This document shows, one piece after another, positions 52,976-64,000 of a stretch of 64,000 nt of DNA. This DNA is from Isoetes taiwanensis. Its lineage: Eukaryota; Streptophyta; Lycopodiopsida; Isoetales; Isoetaceae. The stretch covers positions 31,735,645-31,799,644 of the forward strand of contig JAJEKV010000002.1 of assembly GCA_021234155.1 (NCBI GenBank), in the 5' to 3' direction. The position numbers and the translations under genes are program-made. How positions within the stretch are numbered: position 1 is the stretch's first letter; the number at the start of each line of letters is the position of its first letter. Below the pieces are notes generated by a model. The model did no database searches and had not been told where the DNA came from. It was given only the letters and a program-made list of their open reading frames with translations.

Positions 52976-54480
52976 TGTTACAAATGCTCTATTCTTCCTA
53001 CAAATTCATCAACTTATTAGAAAGCAAAATACCATATGGTACTTGAATTACCACCCAACCGGACCAACTAGAAAAGATGCCATCAAGTCAAGCTACTCCG
53101 CAAGACTGTATAAGGACAAGCTCTTTCTAGCCACCAACCACTGATGTTACAGGAACTCCTTTTAGTGATATGATCAAGCAAGGAACAAGCGAAGATACTA
53201 GAAGGTAAGGCTAGGCACATCATCAACATAGGAAGAAGCAGATCTAGCTGTGCAGTCAGCTTAGACCCCTAAGCTCCTTTCTGGGCATAGCTTTCAAACC
53301 ATAAGGATTCTATAGACAACCAAGCCCAATCTAGACTTCAAGATCTTTCCAACAAGGTAAGGATCGCCGATTTCTGAGTTGTGGCGCGGAGATATCACGT
53401 CTCAAAGTTGTCCTTCTATTTATAGGTAACAACACCTTTTTTTGCCTTTTTGCTTCTAAATAAAGGTCAAGGTTTATTTTTAGCTCTCTCTTTGATATTA
53501 TCAAGGCTTAGACATACTAGATGACTTTCTTACTTGATCATATCAATAAATATTGTTCCATGCAAGGCCACTCCCCCGAGCACCAATCTCAGCGAGTAGC
53601 ACGAACTACTGCTCAAAATTTTAATCAACAACCTAAAATTATCCGTTGAGGCACCAACCTCAACCATAAGGATGCAATAAGAAATATCTAAAGATTCTAA
53701 TCACAATCTTTAATCATCAATTTCATACCAGACAAGAGGTAACCGATTTGCAATTTGCTCCTTTCCATCTCTTTGTGCTGCTAAGCCACTTCAAATTTCC
53801 AATGCTTCCATCACCCACAGCTCCATTGGTAAAGACCGGAACTGAGCTCTGATAGCAATTGTTACGAATGCTCTATTCTTCCTGCAAATTCATCAACTTA
53901 TTAGAAAGCAAAATACCGTATGGTACTCGAATTACCACCCAACCGGACCAACTAGAAAAGATGCCATCAAGTCAAGCTACTCCGCAAGACTGTATAAGAA
54001 CAAGCTCTTTCTAGCCACCAACCACTGATGTTACAGGAACTCCTTTTAGTGATATGATCAAGCAAGGAACAAGAGAAGATACTAGAAGGTAAGGCTAGGC
54101 ACATCATCAACATAGGAAGAAGCAGATCTAGCTGTGCAGTCAGCTTAGACCCCTAAGCACCTTTCTGGACTTAACTTTCAAACCATAAGGAACCTATAGA
54201 CAACCAAGCCCAATCTGGAAACTAGACTTCAAGGGCTTTCCAACAAGGTAAGGATTGTCGATTTATGAGTTGTGGTCGTTGAGATATCACGTCTCAAAAT
54301 TGTCCTTCTATTTATATGTAACAACACCTTTTTTTTGCCTTTTTGCTTCTAAATAAAGGTCAAGGTTTATTTTTAGCTCTCCTTTTGATAATATCAAGGC
54401 TTAGACATACTAAATGGTTTTCTTACTTGATCATATCAATAAATATTGTTCCATGCGCAAGGCCACTCCCTCGAGCACCA
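52976..54480 (-). mobile_element. Probable TRIM (miniature LTR retrotransposon)
   Basis: Two direct repeats of about 610 and 621 bases (52976-53585 and 53860-54480) start TGTTAC(A/G)AATGCTCTATTC and end GAGCACCA, thus TG...CA, and are highly similar. Only 274 bases lie between them. On the minus strand TGCTATCAGAGCTC at 53844-53857, two bases inside the right repeat, differs at one position from the initiator-Met-tRNA primer site TGGTATCAGAGC. That fits a minus-strand element with 5' LTR at 53860-54480. No coding sequence is present. A clean 5-base target duplication and a polypurine tract were not found, so a simple duplication remains possible. Confidence 0.65.
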
Positions 54481-55697
54481 TTATTAGTTATTAACCTTAA
54501 ACCATATCAGCTGCCATATGGGGTGCTATATGAGTGCTGTCAGCATGCGTCCGGATGCCTGCTTTTGTACCCCGCCAGTATACTTTTGCCCACAGTATAC
54601 CAAGTGCAAACAGGATGCAACAAGATAATAGTCCTTTGATATACCCAAGAGCCTATAATCATTTGCAATGCTACAGTCTACTCTGCAATGCTACAGTCTA
54701 CTCTTTCAAAGCAACAAGGGATCTATCTTTGTCATTTTGCAGTCTCTAAAGCAATAGGATATTATCTATGGATCATGGAATTTTGGTGAAACCTTCATCG
54801 TTGTAACCAGACTATTTTGAAACATTTGCAAGCATCAATATGAGGTTAGTTGGCAAGAATATGTAGTTATTAATCATACAATTACTCAAGCACATGAAAG
54901 TGGAGAATAATAGATGATGATTAAGGTGAATGGCACCTTCAAAAACTGTTTGGCACAATCATTTTTTAAGACTATGCATGCATGCCTGTACTTATGGATG
55001 CATGCCTATATTGTTAAGACTATTCGTACATGCCTGTATTATGGTGGTTTTGTAGCAAATATCAATATAATCATAATATTCAAAGCATGATGCAATATGA
55101 AGAAGCAAACATTGTTATTACTACGTACCTCACCTGCAGTATGCCTTCAAAGAATAGAGAAAAATGAAATGGATTGTTGAACATAGGGTTCAAGTGTATT
55201 TAGTCTATTTATCCTGCAATAGTCTATTTATGTCACCTGCAATATACCTTCAGAGCACATAGAAGAATGAAATAGATGATTGAACATAGAATTCCTAAAC
55301 ATACCTAAACATACGAATGCCATTTTAAAATGCATGTGCATAAGATTATTTGCCTACAACAATCCTAAACATATACATGTTTGTCAGGCCTTTTATATGC
55401 ATAAGATTCTTTGCTTACAGCAATCCTGAACATATACATGTTTGTCAGGCCGTTTATAGGTTATCATGAACCAAAATCTTGGTGGGCTTTTTCTATGTCA
55501 TCATGAACCAAAATCTTGGCAGGGATTTAAAATCCCATTGGCTACACAAATTACAACTTACATAAATTATAAGTGAACCAAAACCTTAACGATGGTTCAA
55601 ATCCTACACATATTTCAACCTATACATGTTATGAGAGTGTAGCTAATGTATATTGTAACATTACATGGGCTTGTTATTTCTAGGTTCCCAACATTAT
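54481..55697. other. AT-rich intergenic DNA with small duplications
   Basis: No gene. Tandem TGCAATGCTACAGTCTACTC (54667-54706), repeated ATGCATGCCTRTAYT words (54975-55040), and a duplicated CATATACATGTTTGTCAGGC (about 55367 and 55431) and ATCATGAACCAAAATCTTGG (55463, 55500). Confidence 0.5.
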
Positions 55698-55725
55698 CCT
55701 AGCAATGTTGGGCACTATTACTAGT
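55698..55725 (+). mobile_element. Helitron 3' terminus 2 (decayed hairpin + CTAG|T)
   Basis: CCTAGCAATGTTGGGC, a mutated version of the GCCCGGCAACGCCGGGC hairpin, is followed by ACTATTA and CTAG at 55721-55724, then T. Two bases later a TC starts a second Helitron-like 5' end (55727), so two elements appear to abut. Confidence 0.65.
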
Positions 55726-56573
55726 ATCTATAATAATGGCATGCATCAAGCAAATGGAAGTACAACCATCCTTTTTTAGGCATTTCCATATTCGATAACC
55801 ATAACATATATGATGAAATACCTGCATATGTTGTCCGTGTAATTGTTCCTTCACGGATTATGTTATGATATTCATGTGATCTTTCTTTTGCTGCGTAACA
55901 ATATATCTTTTTTCCTTTGCAACTACTATCACAAAGAATTTTACACAACAATATGCAAAGAGAACCTATTATATTTACATTTATTTTTGTCGTAGAAATC
56001 TTTTTGGCTCTTGTAAATGCTCGTTTGACCCCCAAAACGACATATTTTTTAAGGGTCTTCTTATATATATTATGTCACTCTAAAAAAGCTGTTTTTAAGG
56101 ATAGTTTTGAACAACTTGCATCCAAAAACTTTGATTGCCCCCTATTTTGCCTCATTTTTTAGTTTTCCAAAATTTTTAGAGGAATCTTTCAAACGCACTT
56201 CTTCAATAAGTGCATTTCATTTTAAATATTGTTGTACGTGAAGATTCAGATGTGGAACCATCTGAACTCTCCATCAAACTCAACAATTCCTCCTAAAAAG
56301 AATGAGACAAAGCTAGAAAGTGCAAATTTTTCCTCAGCAGCGGACTTGGCAAATCACATTTTTACTTTTAAATTTAAACTTAATAATTTTGAAGTGCAAG
56401 TGCAAGTGTGAGGAATTGGTTTATTGATTGGTTTTGTCAAATTTTAGTTGAATTATATCTAAGAAGTTATGATGCAATAGATTTGTGCTATATTTGATGG
56501 TTTATTTGTTGTTCATGAACTTGCCAATCAACCCTTTTAATTCGGGATTTTCCGGTTTAGCCAGAAACTTTTT

Positions 56574-56950
56574 TTGGATTTTTTTTTAAGTCGATTTCCT
56601 ATGATTTTTGGGTTTCTACCTGTCGGAAAAACTTATCGGTTTTCCAAAAATCGTCACCATGGTTTTTTTTCTTATTTCCATCCTTATCTGCGCATGCTAT
56701 ACAGAGGAACCGACATGTATCCAAGTATCGCCGTGGCATCCATGAGGAATTGGCAAGCAAAATTGGCAAGCAGAGGCAAAAGCATTTGTCTATTTTTATC
56801 TGACTTTCGTTGCAGATTGATTGTAAACAGGGGTTTTTCATGGTAGATGGTGGAATCCAAATGGACCTGCCCGTTGCCATTATCGTTCCCACAGGCAACA
56901 TATCAAGCATGAGGGCTTTTGCTTTCTTTATGTCTTCTTCACTACTCATT
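56574..56950. other. Overlapping unassigned frames on both strands
   Basis: A 90-codon plus frame and a 116-codon minus frame overlap here. The minus one begins MSSEEDIKKAKALMLDMLPV and looks somewhat protein-like, but I recognise no family in either and cannot support a gene. Confidence 0.2.
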
Positions 56951-56958
56951 TAAGCATG

Positions 56959-57113
56959 TAGCCTGATAGAGTAATTATTACTTTAAGAGTTATCTGAATC
57001 TGAGAAGCTCTTCAATGACCTGTATCAGCTTCCTTTATAGCCTGATAGAGTAATTATTACTTTAAGAGTTATCTGAATCTGAGAAGCTCTTCAATGACCT
57101 GTGTCAGCTTCCT
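56959..57113. repeat. Tandem duplication of a 77-78-base unit
   Basis: TAGCCTGATAGAGTAATTAT through CTTCAATGACCTGTRTCAGC and TTCCTTT occurs twice with one substitution, so the duplication is recent. Confidence 0.9.
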
Positions 57114-60100
57114 TTTGAGCCCATTCAACCGGAAGCAGCTATTCTCTATTATTGTGCAACTCAACCATGTCGTCATATTTACTTTTAATCGCAGATACCT
57201 TGCATGTTTTCCTTTGTCTCTTGGTTGTTATGCATCCTTAAGGAATCAATTTGCCAGAATAAACCTACAGCTCATGCTCAAAGGTTTCATGGTAGTTTTC
57301 TGCCGTTGGAGTTTGCAATGATGACCATAAGTTTAGAAACAAGCAATATGGACATTATTCTTTAATTTCTTCTTGAGGTATTTGCCCATAGATGAATAGA
57401 GGCTTTATCTTATCAAATGCTGCACAGATTATGGAATTTAACTATTTGCATCAACTCTACAGCCTTCAATGGCACTAGATTTGAGCAGCACAGACCCTTG
57501 AAGCTCTTATATTCAGATTAGGCCATGCAAACACATAATCCGAGAAGTGCTAATGCAATGGCTATTAAGTAGCCACATCAAAATATCAATGCCTTTGAAA
57601 GGTATGCATCTTGAGATTGCTTGGCTTCGATATTGCATGTCTAACTATTTATCTAAAATGTTATTTTTTAGTTATCCAAGACGTGGAAAGCAGCTCTTTA
57701 GATCTTTCACAACATTGTGTCCATCTTCTTTAAAGCCACATTTTTTATTTGAAGCTTCATATTTGCTCATGGGTATCTATGTTGCCCCTTTCTTTATTCT
57801 CAAGCATATCTCTTTGAGTCTGTAGTTTATAATGCGGCTAATTGCAGGAGCATGGATCCTAGATTGCATAATTTCAATGCTATCTTGGCTCTGGTCTGAG
57901 GTAATTGAAGACTCTCAATTATTCTTGCAAAATTGTATGCATCTCTACTTTCTTCTCTAAATCTCGGAGGCAAGATGCATGCGAGTATCACGAATGTTGG
58001 AAAGCTATTTGGAAGGGGTAGATTTCAACCCAAAAGAATTGAAGATTTAGGATTTAATGTCTTCATTTAAAGGCCTCCATCTCTTACGGTATTTGTCACG
58101 GCTTTATAGAAGGCTTTCTTATATTACATTTCTTTTGCAAAACAAATAAAGTCATTTTATAATTTCTTTTTTGCATGATGGAGAGAATTAGATGTGACAA
58201 ACCATATGTAGGAGCAAATTAAGTCTAAACAAGTGAGAGCTTTTCTAATATCACTGATTATTTTTCATGAACCTTGCATAAAAATTATACAAAGCTTTTG
58301 CATTGCTATCCATTTCTACAAGTTGCATCTACAAGATGCTCTGTACTATTATTTTCTCAGCCGAAATCTGACATTTATAGGGCCCTGTCTATTCTAATCC
58401 TTCTGCTATAGTATATTAGTACTTAGAAGTCTTCAATGAGGAAATAGAGATAGCTAAGATTCGATTTCTTAATCCAGTGGAGAATGACTCTCTGCTTTAA
58501 AGTCCCTGCTATTGCATAGTCTTTATCCCATGGACCTTCTCTTCAGGTGTATGCCACTTATTAAAGATGACTCAGACAAAAAAATTGTTACTACTTTGGT
58601 GCAGTGGTGTACCCAGGTATTTGGTGCTAGAGTTATTTGTTGGGCATATATTCTGTAGAATATGAGACTACATATTTGGTTGCAAATTGGTGATTTATTT
58701 GAGGGCTTCATTATCCTCATGCTTGGCCCATGGCAAGCATCACTATTATGATGCGCCACATTTGATTTCTGGAATCCATAGATTCGGTTCTAGCAAGTCA
58801 ATTCCGGCTCGCCAGGTAATTTCTTTCTCAGATAATTTCGTCTTTGCCGTCTTTGTTTATAAACCAAGTGCGTTGTTCTATCATTTTTAGGAGTTGCTAG
58901 ACCTGAATGCGATGCAGGTACATTAGATTATTTGCTTGCCAACTTCCTTTTTGTTTATCAGATTATTGCTACCTTGGATTTATTGGAACGATTATGCCTG
59001 TTATTCTGAATTCACGTAGATTGTATTAAGACAGTTGGTTGCCTAGAATTGTCAAGGTGCAATCTGCAATGAGTGGTGGATGATGGAGTTCACATATAAT
59101 AGATGGTGAGTCTACTAAAAGTGAAATGTAGGTTACCTTTGAGTAGCTGGCTTATTATATGGCTGTATACTTTAAGTGTGACTCCTTTTGAAGCAAATAT
59201 AATAAGAAAATATCCATGGCCTATTTTAAGATGCAAGAAAATAAGAAACATCTGTTAAACAGATCATAACAATGCTGTAAGTGCTTTTTTCAACAGAAAG
59301 TTTTTCATTTTTATTCCTAAGGCTCACTTACCCTATGAATTTATTCTGCCATAGGCTGGAAAGATAGAGCTAGAATAGAACATACATAGGGAGAGGATTG
59401 TGGAGGTCGATGCCACATCTCTGGTACAAGTGGCACAGTTCGAAGTTGGGAGATGCTTCTATTTTGACTGTGTTGCTGTGGATGCAGACTGATACCTCGG
59501 GTGTTTCTTATGTAAACGTGAACAAGAAAAAAATGTGCAGGTTTCTCCATCTATCCATACAAGTTATCTAAGTAAGCTTTTATTTGATTCAAAGCTTTTG
59601 AGATTCTATTTTGTAGCGTTGAATCAGTTGTAGAGACAAGAAGAGCCACATGAGATAACCATAGTGCGTATATTGTTCCACCTTGGTCTTTCTAACCATG
59701 GTCTATATACTGTTCTACCTTCATTCTTTCTAATCCATTACCTTCATTCTTTCTAATCCATTAGAACTGAGCGTGCCAAAATGGGTTGGTGGACATCTCT
59801 CTATCCCACATCAATTTGGATATCTTCGACAGGTTTGTAAGGTGGTAACTCCTCTGTCATCATCTAAGACCTTTTTTCAATTTCTACGTAGATGATGGTT
59901 CTTAAGCCTTGCTATTTCTTCATCTATTCAATCAATGAGTTCAGACTCTACAGAGACCATTCTGAGTTCTAGCAATGACCACATATGTTAAGGTCATGTA
60001 TGGAGAGTATTGCAGGTGCCTTTTTCCCCTATTTGTTTGCAAAGCAAAACTCCTTTTTGCAGTTCAAACGTTGAACAACAGGATACAACGTGTGAAAAGT

Positions 60101-60150
60101 TGATAATAAGATTCATATGGAAGAATTTAAGTTAAACCAAATATTTGTAT
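57114..60150. other. AT-rich DNA without a supported gene
   Basis: I read only short frames with no domains. T-rich stretches and scattered TTCTTT words suggest intron-like or transposon DNA. ACCTTCATTCTTTCTAATCC is duplicated in tandem near 59720-59760. Confidence 0.35.
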
Positions 60151-60330
60151 GAATAGAATAGAATAGAATAGATTTTTTAACGTCCACGGAGACCAATAGG
60201 TCATGGGACCCATATAATGGGCTAGTACAATCATTACTACTAGGATTAAAAAACCCCTGCCTCGAAAGGTTTTCAAGGGAAAAACCTTTGCAGTAATGAT
60301 GGTACTAGACAAGCGGAGACAATGACTATT
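60151..60330 (-). mobile_element. 5'-truncated LINE 3' end, third short copy
   Basis: On plus, (GAATA)n at 60151-60171 precedes TTAACGTCCACGGAGACCAA, ATGGGACCCATAT, a CGAAAGGTTTTCAAGGG hairpin region and TGCAGTAATGATGGTACTAG. It matches 15846 and 49497 with more divergence. It is a minus-strand insertion within the putative 55.7-61.9 kb Helitron. Confidence 0.75.
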
Positions 60331-60528
60331 GAGGGCTTAGTAATTGCAGACGTTTATCTAGAACCTCAAGTATGTATAATGCCAAGTCATGCACAGATGG
60401 TGCTCTGAGAAGGTGTGGAAGCGTGGAATGGAATGCTAAGGTCAAAAAATGATTCCGGACTATCTCAAAAGCAGAAGAGTATGGCTTTCATCTTCAATAA
60501 CATGTAACTGGCAACAGGCACTATGGTG

Positions 60529-60702
60529 CACTTTCAGTACCAGTTTGACTTTCTTTTACCTTCAAGCTCATAGATGGAAAATCGAAGTGCATAAATCGAC
60601 ACTGTATCCGTTACTTTCAGTACCAGTTTAACTTTCTTTTACCTTCAAGCTCCTAGATGGAAAATCGAAGTGCATAAAACGACACTCTATCCATTCTAGA
60701 AA
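60529..60702. repeat. Tandem duplication of an ~87-base unit
   Basis: CTTTCAGTACCAGTTTRACT through TTTTACCTTCAAGCTC and GATGGAAAATCGAAGTGCAT, AAACGACACTSTATCC occurs twice with four or five differences. Confidence 0.9.
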
Positions 60703-61841
60703 ACTATTAAAACTCCCTTAACAATTAAATTTATAACAGAAATGGCTGGTTTTGTTATCAATTTGAGATCAAAGTGTTTATAGAAAAGTGTTGTGGACAA
60801 AATTTATGGTGTTGCTCATATTTTACACACTAATGCTTTGCTTTGTTAATTCAATGGAGTAATGATAGTTATTAGGACAATTTGTTTATTGCCACATTGC
60901 AATAATTTGAATACAATGACAAGCAACCACGTATCATAAGCTTTATCCATCGACAACCAGACCATGTTTTGAACATGTTTCGTGAAACAACACGACGGTC
61001 ATATCGGTTCAAATGTTGTTCATGTTGGACATCGGGTCCTTTGCAAAGATAAGATATAGGTTGATACAAAAGTGTTGGTGGAAATTAAGACTAGAAATTA
61101 GGAATTCGCATTTAAAAGGGTTGATTCATAAGTTCATGCACTTTCTTTTTGTGCTAAAGCTCGACTGTTGGTGTGGGTGCCCAAGTTAATAATCACCCAT
61201 ATTCCAACGAAACCTAATAAATTAACTTGATAAAATAATCTCTCATATTCCAACAAAGTAAGGTAAGATATGGTCTTATTTTATGTTGTTTCCTTAGTTC
61301 TACACTTAATCCAATAAGAATTTTCATTGTAGACATTATACATTTCGACAAGCCATTATAACTACGTATTATACCTTTCAAATTTCATAGAGGAAAAAAA
61401 CTATCGCATACATCTCTGTGCATTCCATCCCTTCACCTATTGCCATTCAAATAGAGGAGACTCAATTTGCTCACAATCGTCAGGACCTACTCAATAAAAA
61501 AAACTCATGAGTAATCCTAATTACCACTTCTACCCTCTAAATCAGACATTACTTATAGTTGACACAATCCAAATTACAGCTATTGTTGTTTTCACATTGC
61601 AATACAAATTTCTGTAGGTTGCTAAAGCCTACCAATGCCTCACAGTAAAATCATTTCGATAGAACTATCTCATAAACAAAAGCAACGCACTATAACCAAA
61701 TCCTTAACTTTTTGCACAATGGTTCTTTATCCTTATCAATGAATCTTAAAAGCTTGCTCTATACCACCCTTGCCGCCTCCAAGCCACATTGTTTGCTCTA
61801 AGCAACAAATACAACAACCATCTCTTCAAATTGCTACTAAA
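60703..61841. other. AT-rich DNA without a supported gene
   Basis: AAATTAACTTGATAAAATAA and CATATTCCAACRAA words recur near 61195 and 61245. No domain in any frame. Confidence 0.35.
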
Positions 61842-61870
61842 GCCCGGCAACGCCGGGCACTATAACTAGT
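61842..61870 (+). mobile_element. Helitron 3' terminus 3 (perfect hairpin + CTAG|T)
   Basis: A perfect seven-pair G/C stem around AAC, then ACTATAA, CTAG and T. It is the best preserved of the three plus-strand Helitron ends and defines the family's 3' consensus, hairpin-CTAG with 7 bases between. Confidence 0.9.
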
Positions 61871-62627
61871 GTTTTTTGAGTTTTTAGTTTTTCTCTAAGC
61901 CAAAAAAACATCTCCCATAATACACCAAAACAAAAAATTTTAATTTTTTTTTGCTCGATACGAAAAATAACTGGCAACAACCCAATTCCATTTTTTTGCA
62001 AAAAAATGGAGCTTTTCATGGCTCCTATATTTTGGAACATAATCTGTTGGTGCTTCAATTGCCTTTTCTACCCCTCTCTCTGCTCCAATTGTCTTTTTCT
62101 TATGATAAAGATTTGTAATTATAATTCATAAGGTATAAAACTAAATAAACCTTAATGGGTTGTGTTAGGATCCCGTGATCGACCACTTTGAAGAGCCCAT
62201 CAATGTAGATCATAATTCTGGCCAAACAAATCTAGTTGCAGTTTAATCAATCTATCTCCAATCAAGCTGCAATTGTTCCTAGGTCCAAATCGGCCCCTTG
62301 AGAGTCTTTTGGTGAATTTCTAGCCAATTTCAAAAACTTCCGTTCTGCTTGCCTTTCTGCTTGGAATCTCCTGTAAGAAGCAAAAGCAAATGTCTCGATT
62401 CACCTCCTGATCTGCGGGTTCTCCTCCTGCTTTGCCAATCACCACACAGTCTATCGATTCAACTTGCAAAATATTCTAGGTTATGCCGATCACGGACGAC
62501 TTGATGTAAGGGCAATTTCTTTGATGCGTTGATGTAAGGACGATTCAATCTGGGCCAATGTAAGGATAAATTCAATTTGCGCTGATGTACAGACGAATTT
62601 CTTTGATGTGTTGATCAGTTGTAACCT
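61871..62627. other. Intergenic DNA with short GATGTAAGG repeats
   Basis: At about 62500-62620 GTTGATGTAAGGACGATTC, CAATGTAAGGATAAATTC and GCTGATGTACAGACGAATTTC form three or four degenerate units of about 38 bases. No gene. Confidence 0.4.
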
Positions 62628-62831
62628 CTACAGATTGTAGATGATCTTGCAGATGTGCTCTTCGTCAAATCCAATGTCCGCACATATTAAGAAGGCATGC
62701 CGAGTTCCTCTAAAGATGCCAAACCTCCAACGAATATCTCTCTTGCTCGCCGTTTCCTTTAGAGCATCATCAATCTCAAGTCCATCTTTCCTTCTGAAAA
62801 TCTGAGCTCCCAAAAACTTGCAAAAGCGCAA
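62628..62831 (-). other. Unidentified 67-codon open frame
   Basis: The peptide (MRFCKFLGAQIFRRKDGLEI, then ASKRDIRWRFGIFRGTRHAF and EEHICKIIYNL) has a balanced globular composition and might be an exon, but I recognise no family and see no linked exon. Confidence 0.2.
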
Positions 62832-63649
62832 CCAAGGGCATCCCAGGGGATTTTGGCCCGCTGCTTGCCTTTTTTTCTACACTTTGATCCCCCTTTAAAT
62901 AGAGCCTTGTCTATTTTGAGGCACCTTGACATTCAATGGTTTGACAAAAAAAATACACACATAAAAATCTCCTTTTCTGATTAAATCTTTTTCCCCAACC
63001 CAAAATTAAAAACAAGGTGCTGCGCACGGAGGGTTGCCCTCCATGGCCGGAGGGTGGAGTGGCTTAAATCATAGTTCAAAGTCATGTTTTGGCTGGGTTG
63101 GTCGGAAGCTATGCCAACAGCTTCAGCAGTTGGGCGCTCTCTTTATCTGGCTGTCAGAACCCAACTGCTGTAGACATGGCACCCAATCCTTCTCTGCTAG
63201 ACTTCCACATTCTCTGTTGGACGTCCAACTTGTGTCCATTCGTCAAACTTGTTGTTCATTCGAAACTATTGCCAAGCTGGTGTCGAATGCGTGAAAAATT
63301 TAATGCATAAAACATGAAAGGGAACTTCGATGTACAATGAAACAACATAATTTTACATACCTATACTGCTCCAACATATCAACGTTGCCAACATGCTATC
63401 TAGTTTGGTTATGTTCTCAAATTTGAATTTTTCAATGGTTCCAAGACCAGTATATCATATGATGAGAAGTGTCTAGTAAACATGCACCATATACAGTGCA
63501 TTAAATTAGTGTTGTCAACTGTATTGAATAGCCCAGCTTTTGACATGATCTGGACTGTGCATGGCTGCTTCATATGAGTTCGGCTCATTATAACATTTCG
63601 GCTCATTATAAAATGGAAAATGGGTTGCAAATTCTGTGTGATCCTTAAC
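62832..63649. other. Intergenic DNA, no supported gene
   Basis: Overlapping plus-strand frames at 63034-63310 lack domains. Nothing more is recognised. Confidence 0.35.
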
Positions 63650-64000
63650 TCTGTGTGCCGAGCATATTAACAGAAGTTTTACACTACAGTAGAAGCTGTT
63701 AATATTAATAGAAGTAATATTAACTGTTAATATTACAGTAATGTTACAGTAGAAGCTGTAATATTAATATTAACCGTTCCAAAGCTTCTGCTGTAATAGC
63801 TGTTAATATTAACAGTAATGTTACTCATTACAAGAGCTTTTCCAAATTAGTCCAAAGCTGTAATATTACTGTAATATTACTGTAATGTTAACAGTAGAAG
63901 CTTTGGAACAGTTAATATTAATATTAACTGTTACATTACAGTAGAAGCTGGTTATATTACAGCTCCAAGGCCCAGCAGCTAACTACTGTTTCCAAGCTCG
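63650..64000. repeat. AT-rich inverted and tandem repeat array, runs off the window
   Basis: The words TTAATATTAA, TTACAGTAATGTTAC and ACAGTAGAAGCT recur many times in both orientations. The longest arms, 63759-63797 and 63889-63927, are near-perfect inverted copies of about 39 bases (TAATATTAATATTAAC, GTTCCAAAGCTTCT, CTGT). The array continues to the window edge, so its full size is unknown. Confidence 0.85.

Larger units (their letters stand above)
55727..61869 (+). mobile_element. Putative non-autonomous Helitron, 6.1 kb
   Basis: The 3' end is very clear: stem GCCCGGC (61842-61848) / GCCGGGC (61852-61858) with AAC loop, then ACTATAA, CTAG at 61866-61869 and host T. The proposed 5' end is TCTATAATAATGGCATGC at 55727, directly after a preceding Helitron end and resembling TCTATATATAATAATAATGG at 41429. 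The interior has no RepHel and no recognised gene. It contains a 77-base duplication (56959-57113), a LINE 3' end (60151-60330) and an 87-base duplication (60529-60702). The link between the two ends is inference. Confidence 0.45.

Overview
This is a plant nuclear DNA window that is rich in repeats and poor in genes. Spliced introns, a plant-type USB1 gene, a GT43 xylan-synthesis gene fragment, PLS-type PPR remnants, copia, gypsy and LINE remnants and Helitrons all point to a land plant. The low gene density, many broken gene pieces and PPR style would suit a large-genome fern or lycophyte, but that placement is inference. I see no bacterial, plastid or CRISPR content.

Layout. 1-3.2 kb: no recognisable gene. 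3.2-8.3 kb: a decayed autonomous Helitron (zinc region, HUH Rep, PIF1-like helicase), with the 568-residue helicase part still open. 8.5-9.6 kb: tRNA-like short repeats and a hairpin repeat. 10.5-14.8 kb: a block bounded by identical 25-bp inverted repeats, holding a palindromic minisatellite, unidentified ORFs and C-rich tracts. 15.5-16.1 kb: two LINE 3' ends. 18.0-18.25 kb: an N-acetylglutamate synthase fragment. 18.36-20.5 kb: an element with long terminal inverted repeats carrying a truncated cold-shock-domain exon. 21.6-22.1 kb: a GGAAACCTCCCC repeat array. 24.4-27.5 kb: a Ty3/gypsy reverse-transcriptase remnant split by a 2.6-kb piggyBac-like element with TTAA duplication.

28.4-32.4 kb holds the only gene that looks intact: USB1 on the minus strand, six exons and 269 residues, with a decayed copia element in its largest intron. 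34.8-40.2 kb: SINEs, a large minisatellite field and an ATP synthase beta fragment. 41.4-61.9 kb: three Helitron 3' ends in the same orientation. The regions upstream of them contain GT43 and PPR pseudogene pieces, a palindrome array, an F-box/kelch fragment, a LINE and a probable TRIM. 63.65 kb to the edge: an AT-rich inverted-repeat array.

How it works together. Apart from USB1, nearly everything is mobile DNA or gene debris. The debris (NAGS, cold-shock, GT43, PPR, ATP synthase beta, F-box/kelch and perhaps mTERF pieces) sits beside or inside Helitron and terminal-inverted-repeat elements, as expected from repeated gene-fragment capture. The most interesting single observation is the piggyBac-like insertion: in the minus-strand reading of the gypsy remnant, removing the insert with one TTAA gives a continuous join.
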